From positions 1 to 10,758 of the forward strand of contig JAJZFF010000542.1 in assembly GCA_021805485.1 (NCBI GenBank): a stretch of DNA of 10,758 nt. The letters are read 5' to 3'. The position numbers and the translations under genes were made by a program. The notes below the pieces were generated by a model, which had not been told where the DNA came from, searched no databases, and saw only the letters and a program-made list of their open reading frames with translations. This document shows, in pieces, positions 1 through 9,422 of the stretch (the stretch's first letter is position 1; each line of letters starts with the position of its first letter). This DNA is from Pseudomonadota bacterium (GTDB lineage: Bacteria; Pseudomonadota; Alphaproteobacteria; Acetobacterales; Acetobacteraceae).

Positions 1-786
1 CGTCTCTTCCGAGGTGTGGGCCGCGCCGTCGAACCCGGTGATAGTATAGAGCGGCAGCAGCAGGCCGAGCATGAAGAGGTAGAACAGGTTGCCGCTATGC
101 GGCACCACCCCGCCGCCGGCCTTGCCGGAATAGTTGATGAAGGTGAACAGCCGCGAAAAATCGTAATGCTGCGCGCCCACCAGCATCGCGATGGTCAGCA
201 CGATGGCGATGAAGAAGATCAGGTAGCCGGAGAAATCGGTCAGCCGCGTGGTGGTGCGGATGCCCATGTGGTTGAACGCGCCCTGGCTCGCGGTGATCAG
301 GATGACCGCGATGGTCTGCTGCCAGAACCCCCAGTGCGACGTGTCGATATGGAACATGTTGCCGAGGATCAGGCTGGTGAACAGATCGTAGGCGCCGACA
401 TTCACCGAGGCGACGACGAAGATCAGCCCGAGCAGGTTGACGAAGGCGGTCGCCCAGCCCCAGCCGCGCCCGCCCAGGATCGAGGACCAGTGATAGAGCG
501 CGCCGGCCGTCGGATAGGCGGAGGCGATCTGCGCCATCGACAGCGCGATCACCATCGAGAAGATCGACCCCACGATCCAGCCGACGAACACGCCCCCCGG
601 CCCGGCGGCGGAGAACGCCGCCTGGAACGAGGTGATTCCGCCCGCAAGGATGCAGATGATCGAAAAGGCGATGGCGAAGTTGGAAAATCCGTGCATGCGC
701 CTGGAGAGTTCCTGCGCATAGCCCATCTTGTGCAGCGTTGCGGTATCCTCGGCGAGGATCCGCGCCTCATCCTGGTTGTTCGACAT
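1..786 (-). CDS. APC-superfamily amino acid/amine permease, N-terminal half (partial)
   Basis: The 262 visible codons encode a polytopic inner-membrane protein and stay open to the window edge, so the 3' half is missing. A short polar N-terminus (residues 1-33) is followed by hydrophobic stretches near 35-57, 65-88, 109-131, 155-175, 185-205 and 233-251, about six membrane helices. The SAYPTAG motif at 89-95 and GFDGAAHTSEE at 251-261 (the broken sixth helix that binds substrate in APC carriers) fit the amino acid/choline transporter branch that includes GABA and choline permeases. The family is usually around 500 residues with 12 helices. The ATG at 786 is chosen because a GGGAGA ribosome site lies 5 nt upstream. 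It follows the AraC-type gene by 21 nt on the same strand, so the two are probably co-transcribed. I infer that it imports the amine handled by the divergent ligase/dehydrogenase pair. The substrate cannot be read from sequence. Confidence 0.88.
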   Translation of the reverse strand, partial: MSNNQDEARILAEDTATLHKMGYAQELSRRMHGFSNFAIAFSIICILAGGITSFQAAFSAAGPGGVFVGWIVGSIFSMVIALSMAQIASAYPTAGALYHWSSILGGRGWGWATAFVNLLGLIFVVASVNVGAYDLFTSLILGNMFHIDTSHWGFWQQTIAVILITASQGAFNHMGIRTTTRLTDFSGYLIFFIAIVLTIAMLVGAQHYDFSRLFTFINYSGKAGGGVVPHSGNLFYLFMLGLLLPLYTITGFDGAAHTSEET

Positions 787-807
787 CTCCGTCTCCCATG
801 TTGACCG

Positions 808-1893
808 TCAGGCCGTGTGTGCCGGGCTTGGCCGCCCGGTCGTGCTGTCAGGCATCGCGCGGGCGCCGAGCTTGCGGCGCACCGTCTCGGGCGAGGCGCC
901 GTGCAACCGGCGGCAGGCCCGCGAGAAGGCGCTCACCTCGGAATAGCCGAGCAGTTCGGCGACCGCGGCGATCGAGAGATGCGGCTCGGCGAGGTACATC
1001 AGCGCCAGCCGCGCGCGCACCTGGTCGATGCATTCCGAATAGGTGATTCCGTGTTCGGCGAGCCGGCGCTGCAGCGTCCAGCGCGGCAGGCCGAGGCTTG
1101 CGGCCACCCGGTCGATCCCGGCCGGCCCCTCGGGCAGCAGCCGGCGGATCTCGCTCGTCACCGCGCCGAGCAGGTCGCGCGGCGCGCCGCCGCCGCCGAT
1201 CCGGCGCAGCTCCTCCGCCAGTGCTGCGAAGCGGGCCGGGTCGCGCGCCGGCATCGGCCGCTCCAGCCCCGCCGCGCGAAAGCTGATCGCGTTCGCCGGG
1301 GCGGCGAAGAACACCGGCGCGCCGAACGCCGCCGCATGCGCCTGCGCCTGTTCCGGCGCCGGGTGCTCGAACCACACCTCCTCGATCTCCAGCGCGCCGC
1401 CCAGCGCGCGCCGCAGCAGGTTGGCGAACATCCCCATCGTCAGCTCGGCATCCTGCCGGCGCGACCAGATCCGCGGATCGACGATCCGGTATTCCAGCCG
1501 CAGCGAGCGGCCCTCCCGCGCGAGGCGGGTTTCGGTATTCTGCTGGTGCTGGATGAAATGCCGGGCGAAGGCGGCAAGCCCGGTGCCGACATCCGGCGCC
1601 GCCAGCGCAAGCTCGCCGATCAGCCCGAGCGCCTCCGGCTGGAACTGCTGGCCGAAGCGCAGGCCGAAATGCGAATCCCCGCTGCGCGCCGCCGCCCGTT
1701 CCATCATCGCGACATAGCGGGCGAGCGGCACGGTCGCGCGCGGGTCCTCGAGGTCGCGCGGATCGAACCCCGCCTCGCCGAGCACGAGGTCCGGATCCGC
1801 CCCGGCACCGCGGATGAACGCCGTCACGCCCGACGCCGCGGCGGCGAGCACATGGCAGGATGTCGATCCGGACGCGGCGGCAGGCAGACCCAT
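808..1893 (-). CDS. AraC-family transcriptional regulator
   Basis: A 361-residue cytoplasmic DNA-binding regulator. The C-terminal part, about residues 258-342, holds the two helix-turn-helix units of the AraC/XylS family (IDRVAASLGLPRWTLQRRL, then LSIAAVAELLGYSEVSAFSR, followed by the typical RR-x-HG-x-SP-x-x-xR end). The long N-terminal region matches the arabinose-binding-like sensor domain found in OruR-type regulators of amino acid and amine catabolism. The open frame extends upstream to an ATG at 1983, but I chose the ATG at 1893: it follows an AAGGGG site (3 nt spacing, rather tight), and the extra 30 residues are low-complexity and Arg/Ala-rich. The gene is divergent from the ligase/dehydrogenase operon and 21 nt upstream of the permease, the classic position for a local activator of both units. 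The effector is unknown, presumably the imported amine or its gamma-glutamyl derivative. Confidence 0.9.
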   Translation of the reverse strand: MGLPAAASGSTSCHVLAAAASGVTAFIRGAGADPDLVLGEAGFDPRDLEDPRATVPLARYVAMMERAAARSGDSHFGLRFGQQFQPEALGLIGELALAAPDVGTGLAAFARHFIQHQQNTETRLAREGRSLRLEYRIVDPRIWSRRQDAELTMGMFANLLRRALGGALEIEEVWFEHPAPEQAQAHAAAFGAPVFFAAPANAISFRAAGLERPMPARDPARFAALAEELRRIGGGGAPRDLLGAVTSEIRRLLPEGPAGIDRVAASLGLPRWTLQRRLAEHGITYSECIDQVRARLALMYLAEPHLSIAAVAELLGYSEVSAFSRACRRLHGASPETVRRKLGARAMPDSTTGRPSPAHTA

Positions 1894-2001
1894 GATCCCC
1901 TTCAAATCCGACGATGCCGCACCAGAATGCCGGGCGGCGCGGCGGTTGCGCAACGAAATTCGGCAGCGTGCCGACTGTGGCAAATTCCACCCCGGCCGGC
2001 T

Positions 2002-2054
2002 TTGACATTAGAACACAATCCCGCGCGCGGCCCCCGCTTGTCGCCGAATGTCAA
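2002..2054. promoter_or_regulatory. Candidate operator: TTGACATT / AATGTCAA inverted pair
   Basis: Two perfect 8-bp inverted arms at 2002-2009 and 2047-2054 are separated by 37 bp, a start-to-start distance of 45 bp (a little over four helical turns). They lie centrally in the divergent region, in AT-richer sequence than the surroundings. Paired half-sites for an AraC-type dimer are a reasonable reading. An alternative is two fortuitous -35-like boxes. Confidence 0.35.
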
Positions 2055-2087
2055 GATCGTCACACTGCGGCCATGCGATGTTCCGCC

Positions 2088-2094
2088 GGGAGGT
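2088..2094 (+). promoter_or_regulatory. Ribosome binding site GGGAGGT that fixes the GS-like start
   Basis: A strong Shine-Dalgarno sequence lies 6 nt before the ATG at 2101. The reading frame stays open far upstream, to about 817, through sequence antisense to the AraC-type gene. This site therefore decides the true start of the ligase. Confidence 0.8.
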
Positions 2095-2100
2095 GCGATC

Positions 2101-3483
2101 ATGAACAACGATCTTTCTGCACAAAACATCACCGCGTCCGGCGGCATGACGCTCGACGAGTTGCGCGCGGCGGTCGATGCCGGGGCGATCGACACGATCG
2201 TGATGGCGGCGCCGGACATGCAGGGACGGCTGCAGGGCAAGCGGGTGATGCCGCGTTTCTTCCTCGACAACGTCCTGGCCGACGCCTCCGAGGGCTGCAA
2301 CTACCTGCTCGCCGTCGATGTCGAGATGACGCCGGTCTCCGGCTACGATTTCGCCTCATGGGACCGCGGCTATGGCGATTTCGTCTTCCGCCCCGATCTC
2401 TCGACCCTGCGCCGCGCCGCCTGGCAGGAAGGAGCCGCGATCGTGCTCTGCGACATCGCGCTGCATGACGGCACCCCGGCGCCGGTCGCCCCGCGCAGCA
2501 TCCTGCGCCGCCAGCTCGACCGCCTCGCCGCCGCCGGCCTCACCGCCCTCGCCGCGACCGAGCTCGAATTCATGCTCTTCCGCAACACCTATGAAGAGTG
2601 CATGCGGCGCGGCTATCGCGACCTCGATCCCGCCAATCTCTACAATGTCGACTATTCGATCCTCGGCACCGCCAAGGTGGAGAAGGTCATCCGCGCCATC
2701 CGCAACGCGCTGGAGGCGTCGGGCATCCGCGTCGAGAATTCCAAGGGCGAGTGCAATCTCGGCCAGCACGAGATCAATTTCGCCTATGCCACGGCACTGG
2801 AAGCCGCCGATGGCCACGTGATCTACAAGGAGGCCGCGAAGGAAATCGCCCAGGCGCAGGACCACGCCATCACCTACATGGCGAAGTTCAACGAGCGCGA
2901 GGGCAATTCCTGCCACATCCATCTCAGCCTGCGCGATGAAGCGAACCGTCCGGTCTTCGCCGCAGGCGGGGGCCACGCGCCGGAATTCGGCCATTTCCTC
3001 GCCGGCCTCGCCGCCCACGCCGCCGAGCTTTCCGTCCTGTTCGCGCCCAACATCAACTCCTACAAGCGCTACGCCGTGGGCAGCTTCGCGCCGACCGGCC
3101 TGGTCTGGGGGCATGACAACCGCACCTGCGCCTTCCGCGTGCTCGGCCACGGGCGGTCGCTGCGCGTCGAGAACCGGCTGCCGGGCGGCGACGTGAACCC
3201 CTATCTCGCGCTCGCCGGCATGATCGCCGCCGGGCTCGACGGCATGGAACGCCGCCTGCCGGCGCAACCAGCCTTCACCGGCAACGCCTATCACGGCGAC
3301 CTGCCGCGCGTGCCCCGCACGCTTTCCGATGCCCTCGCCCTCTGGCGCCACAGCGTCTTCGCGCGCGAGGCGTTCGGCGAGCAGGTGGTGGCGCATTACG
3401 CAAGGATGGCCGAGGTCGAGGTCGAGACCTTCGCCGCCGCGGTGACCGACTGGGAACGCACACGCTGCTTTGAAAGGATGTAA
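2101..3483 (+). CDS. Glutamine-synthetase-family gamma-glutamyl-amine ligase (PuuA/IpuC/GlnA4-like)
   Basis: A 460-residue cytoplasmic ATP-dependent ligase of the glutamine synthetase fold. The N-terminal beta-grasp domain has DMQGRLQGKRV in place of the usual DxxGxxRGKxx. The catalytic barrel keeps the metal and nucleotide ligands: E154/E156 (TELEF), E217 and E224 (GECNLGQHE), H272 (GNSCHIH), R323 (SYKR) and E357/R359 (ENRLPGG). Features of true ammonium-using GlnA are missing: the GYEAP flap glutamate (E. coli E327) is Phe329 in GSFAP, the FDGSS loop is not recognisable, and no adenylylation NLYDLPPE tyrosine is seen. The WGHDNRT segment and the seven-residue E217-E224 spacing match the gamma-glutamylputrescine synthetase type. 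It most likely joins glutamate to an amine. Which amine (polyamine, ethanolamine, alkylamine) is not determined. It heads a two-gene operon with the Fe-ADH and faces the AraC regulator. Automatic annotation as glutamine synthetase would mislead. Confidence 0.9.
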   Translation: MNNDLSAQNITASGGMTLDELRAAVDAGAIDTIVMAAPDMQGRLQGKRVMPRFFLDNVLADASEGCNYLLAVDVEMTPVSGYDFASWDRGYGDFVFRPDLSTLRRAAWQEGAAIVLCDIALHDGTPAPVAPRSILRRQLDRLAAAGLTALAATELEFMLFRNTYEECMRRGYRDLDPANLYNVDYSILGTAKVEKVIRAIRNALEASGIRVENSKGECNLGQHEINFAYATALEAADGHVIYKEAAKEIAQAQDHAITYMAKFNEREGNSCHIHLSLRDEANRPVFAAGGGHAPEFGHFLAGLAAHAAELSVLFAPNINSYKRYAVGSFAPTGLVWGHDNRTCAFRVLGHGRSLRVENRLPGGDVNPYLALAGMIAAGLDGMERRLPAQPAFTGNAYHGDLPRVPRTLSDALALWRHSVFAREAFGEQVVAHYARMAEVEVETFAAAVTDWERTRCFERM

Positions 3484-3489
3484 CCCGCG

Positions 3490-4659
3490 ATGACCATTCT
3501 GCAGGGAACCTGGCGCTTCCCCACCGAGGTGCTGGCCGGGCCGGGCCGCATCGCCGAACTCGCCGCCCGCGCGCGCGATCTCGGCGCCCGCCGCGCGCTG
3601 CTGGTCTCCGACGCGCAGGTGGCGAAGCTGCCCTTCTTCGCGCCGCTGGAGGCCGGCTTCGCCGCCGCCGGCATCGCCACCGCGCGCTTTACCGGCACCC
3701 ACCCCGACCCGCTGGCGAGCGACGTCGCCGCCGGCGTTGCCGCCTTCCGCGCGCACGAGGCGGATCTCGTCGTCGCGATCGGCGGCGGCAGCGCGCTCGA
3801 TTGCGGCAAGACCATCGCCCTCGCCGCCGCGACCGACCGGCCGCTCTGGGATTTCGAGATCACCCTCGCCGCCCCCGCGCTCGACCGGCCGATGGTGCCC
3901 ATTCTCGCGGTGCCGACCACCGCCGGCACCGGCTCGGAAGTCGGCCGCGCCTCGGTCATCACCGACGAGGAGGCCGCCCGCAAGGTGATCCTGCTGCACC
4001 CGCAGATGCTGCCGCGCCTCGTCGTGCTCGATCCCGAACTCACCATCGGCCTGCCCGCGACCCTCACCGCCTGGACCGGGATGGACGCGCTCGCCCACAA
4101 TCTCGAAGCCTATTGCATCGACGCCTGGCACCCGATGGCGGACGGCGTCGCCGTCGAGGGGATGCGGCTGATCCATGGCAGCCTCGTCACCGCGACGACC
4201 GATGGCCGCAACCTCGCCGCCCGCGGCACCATGCTCGCCGCCGCCTCGATGGGCGCGACCGCCTTCCAGAAGGGCCTCGGCGCGATCCATTCGCTCAGCC
4301 ACCCGATCGGCGCGCACTGCCACGCCCATCACGGCCTGACCAACGCCGTGCTGATGCCCTACGTGCTGGAATTCAACCGCCCGGCGATCGAGCCGAAAAT
4401 CGTGCAGGTCGCGCGCTGCCTCGGCATCGGGGGCGGGTTCGAGGGCTTCCGCGACTGGGTGATCGACCTGCGGAAGGCGCTTGGCATCCCGCACACGGTG
4501 GAGGCGCTGGGCGTCACCGCGCCGATGCTCGACCAGCTTTCCGAGGAAGCCTTCCGCGATCCGAACACGCCGGACAATCCCCGCCCGGCCGACACCGCCG
4601 CCCTGCGCCGCATCCTCGCCGCCGCCCTCGAAGGCCGGCTCGACGGCCTGTCCCGCTGA
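3490..4659 (+). CDS. Iron-containing (group III) alcohol dehydrogenase
   Basis: A full-length, 389-residue NAD(P)-dependent alcohol dehydrogenase of the FucO/AdhB/GbsB superfamily. The nucleotide-binding GGGSALD motif is at 98-104, and AGTGSEV follows. All four metal ligands of the family are present: D199 and H203 (GMDALAH), H267 (GAIHSLSH) and H281 (HHGLTNA), with spacing nearly identical to FucO (D196, H200, H263, H277). The enzyme should therefore be active with Fe2+ or a similar ion. It begins 6 nt after the ligase stop with no strong ribosome site of its own beyond AAAGGA inside the ligase end, which suggests translational coupling. In context it probably oxidises the hydroxyl of a gamma-glutamylated amino alcohol, or interconverts an alcohol and aldehyde in the same pathway. 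Substrate assignment is inference. Confidence 0.93.
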   Translation: MTILQGTWRFPTEVLAGPGRIAELAARARDLGARRALLVSDAQVAKLPFFAPLEAGFAAAGIATARFTGTHPDPLASDVAAGVAAFRAHEADLVVAIGGGSALDCGKTIALAAATDRPLWDFEITLAAPALDRPMVPILAVPTTAGTGSEVGRASVITDEEAARKVILLHPQMLPRLVVLDPELTIGLPATLTAWTGMDALAHNLEAYCIDAWHPMADGVAVEGMRLIHGSLVTATTDGRNLAARGTMLAAASMGATAFQKGLGAIHSLSHPIGAHCHAHHGLTNAVLMPYVLEFNRPAIEPKIVQVARCLGIGGGFEGFRDWVIDLRKALGIPHTVEALGVTAPMLDQLSEEAFRDPNTPDNPRPADTAALRRILAAALEGRLDGLSR

Positions 4660-4666
4660 ACCGTGA

Positions 4667-4698
4667 CCGTTTCCGTTCCATGCGCGGGACGGAAACGG
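4667..4698 (+). terminator. Hairpin after the ligase/Fe-ADH operon
   Basis: A 13-bp stem (4667-4679 with 4686-4698; CCGTTTCCGTTCC pairs with GGGACGGAAACGG through one G-T wobble) closes a 6-nt loop, starting 7 nt after the dehydrogenase stop. No T-run follows directly; a T-rich stretch (4716-4731) begins about 18 nt later. It is a good candidate operon terminator or 3'-end stabiliser, but not a canonical intrinsic terminator. Confidence 0.65.
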
Positions 4699-4807
4699 CG
4701 CGTCTCAATATACGACTATTTTCTTATTATTGTATAACAGCCAAGAATGACTTGTTGTCATCGCCGGATTTAACCGGGGCTTTACCTGTGGATGATAGCA
4801 ATGACTC
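4699..4807 (+). promoter_or_regulatory. AT-rich leader and likely promoter of the diguanylate cyclase gene
   Basis: This is the most AT-rich stretch in the window. TGTATAAC has a good -10-like core, TATAAC, at 4733-4738. No good -35 lies 17 nt upstream. A short inverted repeat ATGAC-ttgtt-GTCAT occupies 4747-4761, where an operator or transcript 5' end would fall. No clear Shine-Dalgarno precedes the ATG at 4808; the nearest GGA is about 15 nt away. Confidence 0.4.
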
Positions 4808-5887
4808 ATGCAACAGGTGATCAACCGGTCTCCTCTTTCTGACAACGCGCCCGACGACGACAGCAATGTCGCGATCATCGGCGTCGCGCAGGCCGTCTGG
4901 GCCGAGATGGCGCTGCATGGCATCGTGCCGACGCCGCACGCCTATGAGATCTGTTTCGCCTATCGCAGGGGCGACAACCCGACCCTTTGCGACTTTATCG
5001 ACCAGCACCACCCGAATCTTGCGAACCTCACGCCGGACACGATCGAGTCGCTGCACGCGCGCTTCTTCAATGACTCGTCCGTCAGCGAGGACCTCGCGAG
5101 CAACGTGCTGGGTCTGCAGGAAGCCGCGGACACGCTTGTCGGCCATATCACCGGCAATCAGTCCGCGCTCAGGGACTATGGCGACACGCTCGCCGGCTGG
5201 GCGAAACGCCTCGACCATGAGCCGACCATCGCGAGTCTCGTTGCCGCGGTCGCGGCGCTGACGGCGGAAACCACCCGCGCCGCCGCGCGCAACCGTGCGC
5301 TCGAGGAAAAACTCGCGAACTCGGTCCAGCGGATCAACCGGCTAAGGCAGTCCCTCAGCGTCGCCCGGGCGGAAGCTACCACCGATTCCCTGACGGCCAT
5401 CACCAACCGCCGCGCCTTCGACACCAAGGCACGGCGGTTCATCACCCAGACGCGCGGCGCGGCCCCGCTCGTCGCCTGCCTCGTCCTGTTCGATATCGAC
5501 AACTTCAAATGGTTCAACGACGTCCATGGCCACCAGACCGGTGACCTGATCCTCCGCCTCGTCGCGCGCCTGCTGTCCGACAGCGTCAAGGGCCGCGACA
5601 CCGTCGCCCGCTATGGCGGCGAGGAATTCGCGGTGCTGCTCGCCGGAGCGGATCTCAGATCGGCCATTTCCGTGGCACGGCAGATCTGCCAGTCGATGGC
5701 CGATCGCAAACTGGTCAAGCGTTCCTCGGGCCAGCAGCTGACCCAGGTTACCCTGTCCGCCGGCGTCGCCCAGTTCATCGGCGGCGAAAACCTCGCGAGC
5801 TGGGTCAGCCGCGCGGATGCGGCACTCTACCGGGCCAAGGAACTCGGCCGCAACCGCGTCTGCAGCGAACTCGACCTGGCCGGCTGA
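4808..5887 (+). CDS. Soluble GGDEF-domain diguanylate cyclase, DgcB-like
   Basis: A 359-residue protein without membrane segments. Residues about 20-140 form the helical N-terminal region seen in alphaproteobacterial DgcB-type cyclases (HGIVPTPHAYEICFAYRRG). A likely coiled coil at about 145-192 follows, then a GGDEF domain from D193 (DSLTAITNRRAF). The signature is intact as GGEEF (270-274), with metal ligand D229 (FDIDNFKWFND), so c-di-GMP synthesis from two GTP is expected. The inhibitory I-site position, normally RxxD, reads K261-G-R-D264, so product feedback may be weakened. The start at 4808 is forced by an in-frame TGA at 4802, with only one codon between, although its ribosome site is poor. 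The next in-frame ATG, residue 34, would remove conserved sequence. The gene stands alone, 148 nt after the Fe-ADH and 32 nt before dnaE. It probably affects the motile/sessile switch, but its signal is unknown. Confidence 0.92.
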   Translation: MQQVINRSPLSDNAPDDDSNVAIIGVAQAVWAEMALHGIVPTPHAYEICFAYRRGDNPTLCDFIDQHHPNLANLTPDTIESLHARFFNDSSVSEDLASNVLGLQEAADTLVGHITGNQSALRDYGDTLAGWAKRLDHEPTIASLVAAVAALTAETTRAAARNRALEEKLANSVQRINRLRQSLSVARAEATTDSLTAITNRRAFDTKARRFITQTRGAAPLVACLVLFDIDNFKWFNDVHGHQTGDLILRLVARLLSDSVKGRDTVARYGGEEFAVLLAGADLRSAISVARQICQSMADRKLVKRSSGQQLTQVTLSAGVAQFIGGENLASWVSRADAALYRAKELGRNRVCSELDLAG

Positions 5888-5901
5888 CCGGCCCGGCCGG
5901 T
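5887..5901 (+). repeat. Short inverted repeat between the cyclase stop and dnaE
   Basis: Arms ACCGGCC and GGCCGGT flank a single C and begin on the last base of the stop codon. As RNA this could fold with 5 bp and a 5-nt loop. No T-run follows, and in such GC-rich DNA it may be chance. It could weakly separate the cyclase and dnaE transcripts. Confidence 0.3.
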
Positions 5902-5919
5902 TCGTGCTAGAGCGGCCTC

Positions 5920-9339
<3,420 letters not shown>

Positions 9340-9348
9340 TCCGCCATC

Positions 9349-9378
9349 TTGCCCTCGGCGGCACGCGCGTCCCATATT
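9349..9378 (+). promoter_or_regulatory. Possible sigma-70-type promoter for the thiolase gene
   Basis: TTGCCC (9349-9354) and CATATT (9373-9378) are separated by 18 bp, starting 10 nt after the dnaE stop and ending 44 nt before the thiolase ATG. The match to consensus is moderate, but it is the only AT-containing stretch in the gap. Confidence 0.4.
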
Positions 9379-9388
9379 CGTGAAAACG

Positions 9389-9404
9389 CCGCGCGTGGGC
9401 GCGG
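9389..9404 (+). other. Short GC hairpin in the thiolase leader / dnaE 3' end
   Basis: CCGCGC and GCGCGG pair perfectly around a 4-nt loop (GTGG). This is followed 6 nt later by the GAGGAG ribosome site (9411-9416; 6 nt before the ATG). It could be a weak end signal for dnaE or part of the thiolase 5' leader. No T-run follows. Chance is possible at this GC content. Confidence 0.35.
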
Positions 9405-9422
9405 TACCGCGAGGAGACCGCC

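Larger units (their letters stand above)
1894..2100. promoter_or_regulatory. Divergent control region between the AraC-type gene and the GS-like gene
   Basis: This 207-nt gap must carry promoters for both divergent units. Visible symmetric elements are a 10-bp perfect palindrome GTTGCGCAAC (1945-1954), CGGCA-gcg-TGCCG (1961-1973), GTGG-n6-CCAC (1977-1990), and a widely spaced inverted pair TTGACATT (2002-2009) and AATGTCAA (2047-2054). The TTGACA cores could act as -35 elements in each direction, but no convincing -10 hexamer sits 16-18 nt from either, as expected if transcription depends on an activator. The exact promoters and operator remain unresolved. Confidence 0.6.

Noticed and set aside
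16..804. 262-codon plus-strand frame at the left edge
   Set aside because: Antisense to the permease, whose minus-strand frame gives clear membrane helices and APC motifs. The plus-strand product is a charged repetitive mix.
1894..1983. 30-residue N-terminal extension of the AraC-type regulator
   Set aside because: The extra residues are Arg/Ala/Ser-rich and not family-like, and a ribosome site precedes the ATG at 1893. I kept the shorter form but cannot exclude the longer one.
1976..1995. TGGCA-containing stretch as a sigma-54 -24/-12 promoter
   Set aside because: The spacing and the -12 GC element do not match the TGGCAC-N5-TTGC pattern.
817..2100. Long in-frame N-terminal extension of the GS-like protein
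   Set aside because: It is antisense to the AraC-type gene and Arg/Ala-rich without domain character. The strong ribosome site at 2088-2094 and family length both support the start at 2101.
2356..4494. 712-codon open frame on the minus strand across the ligase and Fe-ADH genes
   Set aside because: It spans two well-supported genes and their junction, and the product has no recognisable domain. It is a composition artefact.
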